A stretch of DNA of 64,000 nucleotides from Pseudocolwellia sp048296855 (GTDB lineage Bacteria > Pseudomonadota > Gammaproteobacteria > Enterobacterales > Alteromonadaceae): assembly GCA_048296855.1 (NCBI GenBank), contig CP182631.1, one strand, 5' to 3'. The translations under genes and the position numbers were made by a program. The first letter of the stretch is position 1. Each line of letters opens with the position of its first letter. The notes below the pieces were generated by a model. The model worked only from the letters and a program-made list of their open reading frames with translations, was not told the origin of the DNA and searched no databases. Positions 7,634-16,826 of the stretch are shown here, one piece after another.

Positions 7634-9238
7634 CTATAAAACCTTTTTCAATTCTAAACTTATACGATTTTCTTTATACACAAATGCTGCAGGATCAGAT
7701 GTTCTATTCAAATGGCTTATATTTATGTCAAATGAGAGTGTTTTATTGAGCTTTCTATTGTAATTAACCTTGTAATACCTATATTGATTATCTTGTGCTT
7801 GAGGTAAATTAAGGAAATTTCGAGTTTCAGTATATGCCACAGATAAATCGATAGTTGAATAACCACTGACTTTTCTAGATATTGAAAAATCTGCATTTTG
7901 TCGTAAATCTTCAATATCAGTCTGTAGATTTAAACGTTCATTTCTTTGTAGGTTTATTTTGATAGTTGTTCGGCTAAGGGTTAAAGAAGAAATCCAATTA
8001 AGCTTTTTATTTAAAGAAAACTCGTCGTCTTCAACAAGGCGTGTGCTGAATATTGCTGTTAGAGAGTCTGTATTTAATTCGTTAGCATTACTAATTAAGC
8101 ATTGTGAGTAAGAGAAAGTCTCACTTTGCTGAGAGCATAGAAAAACCCCCTCATTTACAGGGGCGAAATTATCACGGGTAAATGTATCAATTGATTCTTT
8201 ATATATTATTGTATTAGTAAAACGTTTATTGACATGGCTTAAGCTTAAGTCGTAACTATTCCCATAAAAACGTTGTGAAACACTAGCACTTAATGTTGTT
8301 CTTATTGTGGGCTGCCAATTTATTTTCAAGTCATAGTAATTGTCAATTTGCTTAGAATCTGGTTCAGACTCACTTAATTTATCTTTATTTAAAGGGACAT
8401 TATACGATAAATCCACAATAAAACGTGGGGTTACTTGCCAACGTAAGCCAGCCCCATAAGAGTTAGATTCAATATTTTGGTTAGATCCTAAGTTACCTGA
8501 ATTATCTTCATCATAATATCGAATAAATGGGTTAAATTTGTATGGTGTAATATAACCTATTTTTATTTCACTTTGATATGAGCGACTACTACGAGTATGA
8601 CTCGTACGTTCGTTATAGTTATTGGTTAGGTCCCAGAAAATATAATTGGTATTAGTTCCATTTTTTGAATTTAGAGTTGCGGAGTAACCATCCTGCTCGC
8701 TAATATTGTCTTCCGCTTTGGTTGTGTTATAAATTAAATTTGAAGATAATTTATATTCGCTATTATCAATAGTATAACTTAGCCCACTTGAGTATTGTTC
8801 TACTTGCACCGTATTCCCTGATACTATATCAGCATAAGCATTTGTCATACTGTTTCGTGTTTGGTTTTCGATCGAAGCTGAGCCTACTAAAGATATTCCA
8901 TTTGGCCATAATTGAATGTTAAAGTCGCCGTTTAGTGTTAGAAAGCTATCGTTATTATCACTATTATGACTATATGTTGCGTACAGTACGTCAGCGTCTA
9001 AATTATATGATGCATATAAAGCACGATATTCTGAATTTAAGCTTAACCCCGTCTGATTGACAAAACTCGATTCTTCATTTTGATTATCAAAATTAACATT
9101 ATCGGAGTATGTTTCATTTATTTTAATTGCAGGATCAAAAGACCACTCATTAGATAAAACTAATGAGGGTGTTCCCAATAAAAGAGTAACTAATATATAT
9201 TTATGCTTTCGAACCATATCCATAGCCATAGTAGCCAT
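7634..9238 (-). CDS. XrtA locus-associated outer-membrane beta-barrel protein
   Basis: A 534-residue exported protein. After an N-terminal signal (hydrophobic YILVTLLLGTPSLVLS) the chain is almost entirely short amphipathic strands with many aromatic and polar residues, ending LSLELKKVL, as in a beta-barrel. It matches the outer-membrane protein family that accompanies PEP-CTERM exopolysaccharide clusters. The start at 9238 is supported by AAGGA five bases upstream, although this lies inside the end of the tyrosine kinase gene, giving a 38-base overlap. In-frame ATGs also exist at 9229, 9223 and 9217. It is a likely porin for secretion of the polymer. Confidence 0.82.
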   Translation of the reverse strand: MATMAMDMVRKHKYILVTLLLGTPSLVLSNEWSFDPAIKINETYSDNVNFDNQNEESSFVNQTGLSLNSEYRALYASYNLDADVLYATYSHNSDNNDSFLTLNGDFNIQLWPNGISLVGSASIENQTRNSMTNAYADIVSGNTVQVEQYSSGLSYTIDNSEYKLSSNLIYNTTKAEDNISEQDGYSATLNSKNGTNTNYIFWDLTNNYNERTSHTRSSRSYQSEIKIGYITPYKFNPFIRYYDEDNSGNLGSNQNIESNSYGAGLRWQVTPRFIVDLSYNVPLNKDKLSESEPDSKQIDNYYDLKINWQPTIRTTLSASVSQRFYGNSYDLSLSHVNKRFTNTIIYKESIDTFTRDNFAPVNEGVFLCSQQSETFSYSQCLISNANELNTDSLTAIFSTRLVEDDEFSLNKKLNWISSLTLSRTTIKINLQRNERLNLQTDIEDLRQNADFSISRKVSGYSTIDLSVAYTETRNFLNLPQAQDNQYRYYKVNYNRKLNKTLSFDINISHLNRTSDPAAFVYKENRISLELKKVL

Positions 9239-10055
9239 ACATATCCTTATGGGATTTTATTGCTTTATTTAAAACTAAACCTAAAGCTAAATCGTCATTT
9301 AAATTTTCAGTAGCTTTTTGAATGTCTGATAAGTGTGTCTTAGATTCTTCTACAACGACAAGTGCTTGCCCCATTAAATTAGCAAGCACAAGTGTTTCTG
9401 TTACACCAATGAGAGGAGGACAATCAAAAATCACTATTCTATCAGGATACCGCTCAGCTAGCTCTTTAGCTAACGATTCCATTTTATCACTAGCTAATAA
9501 TTCATTTGATAAGTGGTGGGGTTCCCCCGCAGGTATTATTTTTAATTTATCAATATTTGTATTATAAATTATGTCAGCAACCCCTTCTTTCTGGCCTAAT
9601 AAATATTCTATTAGTCCAGGTACATTACCAACGCCTAGTTCTCTGTTTATACTAGGTCTTAATACGTCAGCATCTATCAATAAAACTGTTTTATCTTGTT
9701 CTAAAGCGATGCTGAGGGCAAGGTTAATTGAAACAAAGGTTTTCCCTTCATTAGGCTTTGAGCTACTGACCATAACAAGGTTACTATTATCTAAGGTTTT
9801 AGATGCTGATCCAAAAGCATTATTTAATAACTTTCTCTTTATCTGTCTAAATTCGTCTTTGATACTTTGTCTAGAACCTGTATCAATGAGATATCCTCGT
9901 TCAGCTAACGACGCTTTATCTATCTTTAATGGTTCTGACATATGTTCTAGAGAATGTGTAGAAGGTTCTACATACTTATTTTCTTGAACTGACACTTCAA
10001 CTTTAGGAGTATCGACACTATTTTGTTTAGCTAAGGCTTTTTCTATAGTACTCAT
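9201..10055 (-). CDS. XrtA locus tyrosine autokinase (CpsD/CapB/Wzc-C type)
   Basis: A 284-residue bacterial tyrosine kinase. It has the P-loop SSSKPNEGKTFVSINLA near residue 98, the second Walker motif TVLLIDADVLRPS, and the Walker B IVIFDCPPLIG. The C-terminus is a tyrosine cluster, MYGYYGYGYGSKA, the usual autophosphorylation site. The kinase controls the chain-length determinant encoded immediately upstream (3 bases apart) and cycles between phosphorylated and free states during polymer export. The tyrosine-tail codons also contain the ribosome binding site and start of the next gene. Confidence 0.92.
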   Translation of the reverse strand: MSTIEKALAKQNSVDTPKVEVSVQENKYVEPSTHSLEHMSEPLKIDKASLAERGYLIDTGSRQSIKDEFRQIKRKLLNNAFGSASKTLDNSNLVMVSSSKPNEGKTFVSINLALSIALEQDKTVLLIDADVLRPSINRELGVGNVPGLIEYLLGQKEGVADIIYNTNIDKLKIIPAGEPHHLSNELLASDKMESLAKELAERYPDRIVIFDCPPLIGVTETLVLANLMGQALVVVEESKTHLSDIQKATENLNDDLALGLVLNKAIKSHKDMYGYYGYGYGSKA

Positions 10056-10058
10056 AAA

Positions 10059-11648
10059 TTAAAAAATCCTTCTTAACGGTGCTTTAATCATTTCAGGATA
10101 AAGTGCATATGCAATAAAAACGCATAGCAAGAGTAATAATAAAGCATTAGAAAATATAAATATCAGTGTTTTCTTTTTATGCCATTTTTGTAGTCCTAAA
10201 TGCTCTGACGCAGAAACCACACCAAAAATAGGGATGCCAGTTAATCTTGATACTTGACTACTTGAGGTCACCACTGGATTAATTTGACTAACCAATAACG
10301 ATAAGCCAGTTCCTGCACCAACCCCTAAAACTAACATTGCAATTGTAAGTAACAATCTTTTTGGGCCTGTTGGTTCTGCAGGTGCACGAGGTGGTTCAAT
10401 TACGTTGAATTTAATCTTACTATTAGAGTCATCAGCTTGTTTAGCTAATTGGGCTGTTTCTCTTCGAGTTAATAATTCTTCGTATTTCTCTTTTGTAATA
10501 TTATACCCTCTGTTTAGGGCAACCAATTCAGCTTCTATCTCAGGAAGAATATGTATTTTACTCTCTAAATCAGCAACTTCTTTTCTGTAATTTTCTGCTC
10601 TAACTGTAAATGAAGCGACTTGGTTTTCTAATTGATTAATTTGCATGAGTATACCCTGAGTAACAGGACTTTGACTCAATGAATAATTAGCATTTTCATC
10701 CGTAGATGTGGCTAAATATTTTTCAATTTCATCACTTCGTTGCTTTTTAAGGTGCGATAATCTGTTTTGTATTTCAATAATATCTGGGTGTTTATTCGTA
10801 TATCTAACAAGTAAACTATCAAGTGATGTTTCAAGTTCAGATATGCGTTCGTCATACGTAGTTTCAATAGAATTATTGTTTTTAATATTATCGGGTGCTT
10901 GATTTTTTTCTGTGTTTTTATCGGGTAATTGAGCTTTAGCGGATTTAAGTTGAGTCTGAGTTTCTAGTAAACCAAGTTCAATACCTTTTAACTGATCCTT
11001 TGCAATAGTCAGTTTTTGATAATACCCACCATATTGATTAGGTAAAACATCATTATATTTTTGTTTAAAATCAGTTAATCGGTTTTCTGCAGCTAATAAT
11101 CTACTTTCATATTCATTAATTTGAGTAGTTAAGAATTTTTGTGCGGAATCAGAATCGTTTCTATTTTCACCTATCGTTGTTTCGATAAATACAGTAAGCA
11201 CTGCTTGAACAACATCTCGAGCCATTTCAGGATCTTTATCTTCGAAAGATATTTTGAAAATATTTTGGCGTTTTCCACCCGTTTTCTTAATAATTATATC
11301 TTCTTTTAAATCGTCAATGAGCTCTTCATATTCTTTATCGTTTTTAACACGCACATCAAAGTCTGTCATACGAGTAATACGTTCTAAATTTGCACGGCTG
11401 AGTAAAGTTTTTACCATTAACTGAATTTGAGCTTCAGTATTAGTTTCAATTGTTATGCCTTTTAGCAATGGGCCTAGAATAGATTGAGTATCAGCAAAAA
11501 CGATGGCTTCAGATTCATACACATCATCTAGCTGGGCAACAAATAGCCAACCAATAGGGCAAATAATCCAAGTCGATATCATTAAATATCTACGTTTTAC
11601 CCAAATACCTTTCAGATAATCTAGTATCTGTTCAATTATTTCTTGCAT
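10059..11648 (-). CDS. Polysaccharide chain-length determinant (Wzz/GNVR type, XrtA locus)
   Basis: A 529-residue inner-membrane copolymerase. It has an N-terminal membrane segment (about residues 20-38), a long periplasmic coiled-coil region (about 160-400), and C-terminal membrane segments near 425-448 and 493-515. The start has a good AGAGGTAGGG ribosome binding site. It lacks the cytoplasmic kinase domain, which is supplied by the separate downstream kinase gene. It should set polymer length and link polymerisation to the export channel. It lies between the export lipoprotein and kinase genes. Confidence 0.9.
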   Translation of the reverse strand: MQEIIEQILDYLKGIWVKRRYLMISTWIICPIGWLFVAQLDDVYESEAIVFADTQSILGPLLKGITIETNTEAQIQLMVKTLLSRANLERITRMTDFDVRVKNDKEYEELIDDLKEDIIIKKTGGKRQNIFKISFEDKDPEMARDVVQAVLTVFIETTIGENRNDSDSAQKFLTTQINEYESRLLAAENRLTDFKQKYNDVLPNQYGGYYQKLTIAKDQLKGIELGLLETQTQLKSAKAQLPDKNTEKNQAPDNIKNNNSIETTYDERISELETSLDSLLVRYTNKHPDIIEIQNRLSHLKKQRSDEIEKYLATSTDENANYSLSQSPVTQGILMQINQLENQVASFTVRAENYRKEVADLESKIHILPEIEAELVALNRGYNITKEKYEELLTRRETAQLAKQADDSNSKIKFNVIEPPRAPAEPTGPKRLLLTIAMLVLGVGAGTGLSLLVSQINPVVTSSSQVSRLTGIPIFGVVSASEHLGLQKWHKKKTLIFIFSNALLLLLLCVFIAYALYPEMIKAPLRRIF

Positions 11649-11705
11649 TCCCTACCTCTAAATATGGGATAAAATAGTAGTAAATTTTATTCGTTATAAT
11701 TATAT

Positions 11706-12341
11706 TTAAAACCAAGTTTCAGGGATCACAATAATATCGCCGGGTAGAACGTCCACATTGGCAGATATTTCACCGTTTTTAATCAAGTCCTCAATGAAAA
11801 CTTGATATTGTTTTTGCACGCCGTTTTCTACTCGAACTAGTAAAGCACCATTTCCATTTGCAAACTCTGTTAATCCGCCTACACCAATCATAACATCGAG
11901 CAAAGTCATATGTTGTTTATAGTTAATTGCGCGAGGTGATGTTGCTTCACCTATAACACGTATTTGCTCGCTGAAAGGTCCATTAAATTCGTTAACAGTA
12001 ACTGTTACAACAGGCTCTTTAACGTAAGTGCTTAATACTGTTTCTATAGTTCTTGCTAATTCAGTAGGTGTTTTACCTGAAACTTTAATATCTTCAACTA
12101 AAGAAGTTGTTATCATACCATCAGGTCTAACAGTAAATGTGCCTGAAACCTCAGGCTCACGCCAAACAAAAATGTTAACAACATCACCAGCACCAATTAA
12201 ATATTTATAAGATGATACATCTACTGTAGTAGAAGAATGTACCGTAGCTGGGGGAAGCGTGTTAGAGCTACAACCAGATAAGAACTGGGTTGAGCATATC
12301 AAAATTGTAAGTATTAATTTTTTAATCCAGCGATTTTCCAT
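11706..12341 (-). CDS. Polysaccharide export lipoprotein (Wza-like, XrtA locus)
   Basis: About 211 residues from the chosen ATG at 12341; an upstream in-frame ATG at 12383 would add 14 residues but lacks a ribosome binding site, while AAGG precedes 12341. A lipobox, FLSGC, gives an outer-membrane lipoprotein. A poly-export domain follows (YLIGAGDVVNIFVWREPEVS), then a SLBB-like domain containing INYKQHMTLLDVMIGVGG. It is shorter than E. coli Wza and lacks its C-terminal helix, as usual for XrtA loci. It is the first gene of the minus-strand export arm; the 215-base gap to the divergent glycosyltransferase gene should hold both promoters. Confidence 0.9.
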   Translation of the reverse strand: MENRWIKKLILTILICSTQFLSGCSSNTLPPATVHSSTTVDVSSYKYLIGAGDVVNIFVWREPEVSGTFTVRPDGMITTSLVEDIKVSGKTPTELARTIETVLSTYVKEPVVTVTVNEFNGPFSEQIRVIGEATSPRAINYKQHMTLLDVMIGVGGLTEFANGNGALLVRVENGVQKQYQVFIEDLIKNGEISANVDVLPGDIIVIPETWF

Positions 12342-12556
12342 GGTGGTAACCTTTTTATCAAAATTTAAATAGTAGATATTCATGTGATTGTATTTTATTT
12401 TCGGTTGTGATGCACATTATTTAATTGATGTTAAATAATTAATTAAATTGATACTATAAGCAAGTTAGTATCTTTACATTTGTATTGCTATGAATTCTAA
12501 TATGCACCAATTTCAGAGCATTATAAGCATATTTCATAAGGGAATGTTAATTTCAT

Positions 12557-13960
12557 ATGTCTAGTCCTAAGTTTCAAGATCTGTCTACGGGTAGTAAAAC
12601 AATAGTATTAGTTGAATTGCTTTTATTTGCGGGAGCGTTATTACTTACCGTTTATATCAATGACTTTTTTCATTTTATTGATAATATAAATACTCCAATT
12701 AACACACTCTTTATTTATGCTTTTGTCTTCGCTCTAGTTGTTCAACTTTCTTCTCTAGCATTAGGTTTATACGATTCAAAACTTCGTGAGAATTTTCGTG
12801 GTGTAGCTAGGCGATTATTAGTAGCTGTTGCTATTGGTTTTTTTATCGTTACTTTGATTAATCCTTTTTATGGTAACAAATCTTTGCCTGTCGATATTTT
12901 AGCGATGTCTTCACTCATGAGTTTAGTTTTAGGAGGAGGGTTTCGTTATATTACATTAAAGCTGGACTTTTTTGGTTTCAATAAAAGAAAGATATTAGTT
13001 TTAGGCGCAGGCGAAAGGGCATCTATTATTGAAAAAAGAATGAGAAGAGATGTTGATCGACAAGGCTTTCATGTGCATGGTTTTATTGTGATGGAAGGTG
13101 ATTTAGATGCAGGCGTTGTTAATGAAAATCGTATTGAGTTTGATGGTTCTTTAGTTAACTACGCATTAGAACATGAAATAGATGAAATTGTAGTTGCGAG
13201 TGATGAACGACGAAACAACTTACCCGTTGATGAGTTATTTGCCTGCAAAATACGCGGTGTTGAAATTACTGAAATTTTAGACTTTATAGAAAGAGAAACG
13301 GGGCAAATTGCTGTCAATCTCATATACCCTAGCTGGGTTATATACTCTAACGGTTTCTCTTCAGCTAATCATTTACGTAATACATTAGACTGGTTTTTTA
13401 ATGCGAGTATGGCGTTTACTCTTCTTTTAATCACTTGGCCTGTGATGCTTATAACTACTATATTAATTAAACTTGATGAAGGGCTTAAAGCTCCTGTTTT
13501 TTATTTTCAAGAACGAGTAGGTTTAGATGGGCAAGCTTTTAATATTATAAAATTTAGAAGTATGCGAATTGATGCTGAAAAAGACGGCGCACAAATGGCC
13601 CAATTAAATGATGATAGAACAACTAAAATAGGAAAGTTTATTCGTAAATATCGAGTAGACGAATTACCTCAAATTTATAATGTGATTAGAGGCGATATGG
13701 GCTTTGTGGGACCTCGTCCTGAAAGACCTGAATTTGTTCAGCAGTTAATTAAAAATATACCTTATTATAATGAGAGACATAATGTAAAACCCGGACTTAC
13801 TGGTTGGGCACAATTAAAGTACCCATATGGCTCAACAGAAAAGGATTCTTTAGAAAAGCTTAAATATGATCTTTATTATATAAAACATAGAAGTTTTTTA
13901 TTAGATTTATTAATTTTAATTAGAACAGTCGAAATAGTTTTGTTTGGTAAAGGTCGATAA
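12557..13960 (+). CDS. Initiating undecaprenyl-phosphate sugar transferase of the XrtA locus
   Basis: A 467-residue polyprenyl-phosphate sugar transferase. The N-terminal part has four membrane segments (about 15-130) and a Rossmann-like domain with ILVLGAGERASII. A further membrane helix near residue 278 precedes the catalytic domain with FNIIKFRSMRIDAEKDGAQ, YRVDELPQIYNVIRGDMGF, VGPRPERPEFV and KPGLTGWAQLKYPYG. It starts repeat-unit assembly by placing the first sugar phosphate on the lipid carrier. It is the first gene of the plus-strand biosynthetic arm and is divergent from the export arm. Confidence 0.92.
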   Translation: MSSPKFQDLSTGSKTIVLVELLLFAGALLLTVYINDFFHFIDNINTPINTLFIYAFVFALVVQLSSLALGLYDSKLRENFRGVARRLLVAVAIGFFIVTLINPFYGNKSLPVDILAMSSLMSLVLGGGFRYITLKLDFFGFNKRKILVLGAGERASIIEKRMRRDVDRQGFHVHGFIVMEGDLDAGVVNENRIEFDGSLVNYALEHEIDEIVVASDERRNNLPVDELFACKIRGVEITEILDFIERETGQIAVNLIYPSWVIYSNGFSSANHLRNTLDWFFNASMAFTLLLITWPVMLITTILIKLDEGLKAPVFYFQERVGLDGQAFNIIKFRSMRIDAEKDGAQMAQLNDDRTTKIGKFIRKYRVDELPQIYNVIRGDMGFVGPRPERPEFVQQLIKNIPYYNERHNVKPGLTGWAQLKYPYGSTEKDSLEKLKYDLYYIKHRSFLLDLLILIRTVEIVLFGKGR

Positions 13961-13993
13961 TTTTAGTTTTGTACGTGGTTTTAAGGATTTCAT

Positions 13994-15196
13994 TTGAAAG
14001 TTTTACACATATTAGAATATTCACGCCCCAATATCAGTGGTTATTCATTAAGATCTGATGCCATTATTAGACATCAAAGAAAACTTGGTATTATCACTAG
14101 CCAACTTACAAGTCAGAGGTATCAAGACTTTAAGGAAATGGAAGAGAATGTAGATGGAATTATATATGAACGTACTCAAGTATCTCGATCTTTTCTAACA
14201 AAAATCCCCTTTGTTAATTATCTTCATCACATTAATCACTTAGCTAAAAGAATAGAGCAAGCTGTGCTTGCTGATAAACCTGATGTTATTCAAACACACT
14301 CACCAATGTTTAATGCTTTGGCTGCAATTAAAATAGGTAAAAAATACAATATACCTGTGACTTACGAAGTCAGAGCTTTATGGGAAGATGCTGCTGTTGA
14401 TACAGGAAAAACAACTGAAGGTAGCTTAAAATATAAAACAATTAAAGCCATCGAACAAAGCGCTTTTGATAAAGCTGATGCGGTAAGTTGTATATGTAAT
14501 GGCTTAAAAGAAGATTTGATAAAGCGTGGTATTCCTGAATCTAAACTTTATGTAACACCTAATGCAGTTGATATCGATAACTTTAAGCCTTTATATAAAC
14601 GTAATGCTGAACTTGAAAAGTCTCTTAATTTATCTGGCAAAAAAGTGGTTGCATTTATCGGCACCTTTTTTAAATACGAAGGCTTGTCATATGCTATCGA
14701 TGCAATAAACATTATTTCGAAAACTCGAGATGATATTCATCTACTACTCGTAGGTGCGGGTAATGAGCTAGAGAGCTTAAAGAAACAAGTGTCATCATTG
14801 AACTTAGACAAATTTGTCACTTTTGTTGGCAGAGTACCTTTTGAAAATGTTGGAGACTATTATAGTCTGGCTAATGTGATGGTGTTTCCTCGTGAAAGTA
14901 TCAGATTAACGGAGTTAGTGACACCTCTTAAACCGTTAGAGTCGATGGCACAATTCAAGCCAGTTATTGCTTCTGATATTGGTGGTCATCGTGAACTTAT
15001 AGAGCACAATAAAACAGGTTTTCTATTTGAAGCTGATAACAGTGAAGCATTAGCTAATACAATTTTAAACGTGATTGATGATGAAGAGCTTTTAACCCAA
15101 ATTAGTGAAACTGGATTGGATTTTGTGACCGAAGAGAGAAACTGGTTAAATACCGCAAAACAGTATATTTCTGTTTATGAGCGACTGGCTAAATAA
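13994..15196 (+). CDS. GT4-family glycosyltransferase of the PEP-CTERM/XrtA locus
   Basis: A 400-residue GT-B enzyme, MKVLHILEYSRPNISGYSLR at the N-terminus, the opening typical of a glycosyltransferase subgroup tied to exosortase loci. The C-terminal half has the donor-binding region ending in PLKPLESMAQFKPVIASDIG and GGHRELI. The start is a TTG at 13994 with AAGGA at 13983-13987. Its stop overlaps the next gene's ATG (TAATG), so translation is coupled. It probably adds the second or a later sugar of the repeat unit in the cytoplasm; the sugar is unknown. Confidence 0.88.
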   Translation: MKVLHILEYSRPNISGYSLRSDAIIRHQRKLGIITSQLTSQRYQDFKEMEENVDGIIYERTQVSRSFLTKIPFVNYLHHINHLAKRIEQAVLADKPDVIQTHSPMFNALAAIKIGKKYNIPVTYEVRALWEDAAVDTGKTTEGSLKYKTIKAIEQSAFDKADAVSCICNGLKEDLIKRGIPESKLYVTPNAVDIDNFKPLYKRNAELEKSLNLSGKKVVAFIGTFFKYEGLSYAIDAINIISKTRDDIHLLLVGAGNELESLKKQVSSLNLDKFVTFVGRVPFENVGDYYSLANVMVFPRESIRLTELVTPLKPLESMAQFKPVIASDIGGHRELIEHNKTGFLFEADNSEALANTILNVIDDEELLTQISETGLDFVTEERNWLNTAKQYISVYERLAK

Positions 15197-16305
15197 TGTC
15201 AGCACAAAGTAAAAATATTCTAATAATCACTAATTTGTATCCTGTACCTTGGGGACCTAATCGAGCAAGTTTTAATAAGCAACAGTTCGACTTATTAGCA
15301 ACAAGTAATAATGTTCAAATTGTATTGCTACTCCCTTGGACTGAATGGTTCAAGAATAGAGGGGTCTGTAAGTCGAATAATAATCTGCAATATTGTCCAT
15401 ATTTTTATATCCCCAAAATAGGTCGACGGTTGGTTCCTTTTTTTCAATCTATTTCATTGTTTTTTAAACTACCTTGGATGAAAAAACAAAAATCAGATGT
15501 TTTATATTCATCTTGGGGATTTCCTGATGCAGTAGCTTCATCTATGATCAATAAATGGTTAAAATTACCTTTATTTGTAAAAGTACACGGTACTGATGTA
15601 AATGAAAACACGCTATTCTCTGCAAGACGTAAATTAATGAGAAAATGGCTCTCGAAATCTAATACTATATTCTGTGCCAGCCAAGCTTTAGCTAATTCAC
15701 TTGAAAACACAGGCATTGCTAAAGAAAAATTACTTGTGAATTATAACGGTGTAAATCGAGATATATTTTATCCAAACACCCAATCAACTAATGAAAAGCG
15801 TATTATATTTGTTGGTAGTTTAATCCCCACGAAAGGCCTAAATGAGCTTGTATTAGCTTTTACCGAAGTGCAAAAATACCATCCTGATGCAATCCTAGAT
15901 ATTATAGGTGAAGGTCCGTTAAAAGAATCGATTAACCAATGTACTCAAGCAGAAAGTTTAAATATTAATGTACATGGTTCAATTCCATTAAATGTTGTGG
16001 CTGAAAAGATTAGAGCCAGTTCGTTGCTTGTTTTGCCAAGCTACCGAGAAGGCGTACCTAATGTATTACTTGAGGCTTTTGCATGCGGAGTTCCCGTTGT
16101 TGCTACTGCTGTTGGCGGTATACCGGAAGTAGTAACTGAGGATGTAGGATTGTTGGTTGAATCTAAAAATACAGCTCAACTAGAAAAAGCAATTACCGAA
16201 GCTCTAACTATTGAATGGGAAAAAAGTAAAATATTGGAGCATTCGAGAAGGTTTGATTGGCAAAAAAACGTAGAGTGTGTTCTACAAAGAATGGAAGTAG
16301 CCTAA
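15196..16305 (+). CDS. GT4-family glycosyltransferase
   Basis: A 369-residue GT-B glycosyltransferase. The N-terminal acceptor domain starts NILIITNLYPVPWGPNRAS. The C-terminal domain has IIFVGSLIPTKGLNELV and the donor-binding VLPSYREGVPNVLLEAFACG with the conserved EX7E pattern. It overlaps the previous gene by one base, and its stop overlaps the following acetyltransferase start in the same way. It acts in repeat-unit assembly on the cytoplasmic face; sugar specificity cannot be read from sequence. Confidence 0.88.
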   Translation: MSAQSKNILIITNLYPVPWGPNRASFNKQQFDLLATSNNVQIVLLLPWTEWFKNRGVCKSNNNLQYCPYFYIPKIGRRLVPFFQSISLFFKLPWMKKQKSDVLYSSWGFPDAVASSMINKWLKLPLFVKVHGTDVNENTLFSARRKLMRKWLSKSNTIFCASQALANSLENTGIAKEKLLVNYNGVNRDIFYPNTQSTNEKRIIFVGSLIPTKGLNELVLAFTEVQKYHPDAILDIIGEGPLKESINQCTQAESLNINVHGSIPLNVVAEKIRASSLLVLPSYREGVPNVLLEAFACGVPVVATAVGGIPEVVTEDVGLLVESKNTAQLEKAITEALTIEWEKSKILEHSRRFDWQKNVECVLQRMEVA

Positions 16306-16826
16306 TGCAATACCTAAAAAGTGATATAAAACGTAAAAAACAAATTTTAATGGGCGAAGGATATCAAGTATCTACCTTTAGAACCTTAGTGAGTGACGGC
16401 ACTTCGGCTAACTTTCTATACAGAATTACCCAGTTTTTAATGAAGTACCGTTTATCTCCTATTGCGTTAATTACCCTTTGGTTAAATAGAGTGATTAATG
16501 GCTGTGTTATTGGCGCTCAAGCAACGTTTGATAAAGGCTTTGTTATAATGCATCCTGTAGGTGTAGTTATAAATTCAAAAGTATGCGGTGGAATCGATAT
16601 TACCGTTGAAAGTGGTGTAGTTATTGGTGACGAAAAAGGCAAAGCTCCGCTATTAGGGAATAACATTTTTATTGGAGCAGGAGCAAAGATTATTGGTGGT
16701 ATTACTATTGGTGACAACGTTAAAGTTGGTGCTAATGCTGTTGTAATTAAAGACGTGCCGAGTAATGTAACTGTTGTTGGTATTCCCGCAAGAATAATTA
16801 ATAAATCTCAGGAAAAAAAATGCTAA
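16305..16826 (+). CDS. Serine acetyltransferase-like hexapeptide protein (EPS-locus type)
   Basis: 173 residues from the ATG at 16305, which overlaps the previous stop (TAATG); a frame extending to 16257 would run into the preceding gene and is rejected. The left-handed beta-helix region shows repeated hexapeptides such as NIFIGAGAKIIGGITIGDNV and VKVGANAVVIKDVPSNVTVV, plus an HPVGVVINS active-site-like histidine. Proteins of this type in polysaccharide loci resemble CysE but probably acetylate a sugar rather than serine. It overlaps the next gene by 7 bases. Confidence 0.83.
   Translation: MQYLKSDIKRKKQILMGEGYQVSTFRTLVSDGTSANFLYRITQFLMKYRLSPIALITLWLNRVINGCVIGAQATFDKGFVIMHPVGVVINSKVCGGIDITVESGVVIGDEKGKAPLLGNNIFIGAGAKIIGGITIGDNVKVGANAVVIKDVPSNVTVVGIPARIINKSQEKKC

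Noticed and set aside
16257..16304. Upstream extension of the serine acetyltransferase-like gene
   Set aside because: It lies inside the preceding glycosyltransferase gene; the TAATG overlap at 16305 is a normal coupled start.
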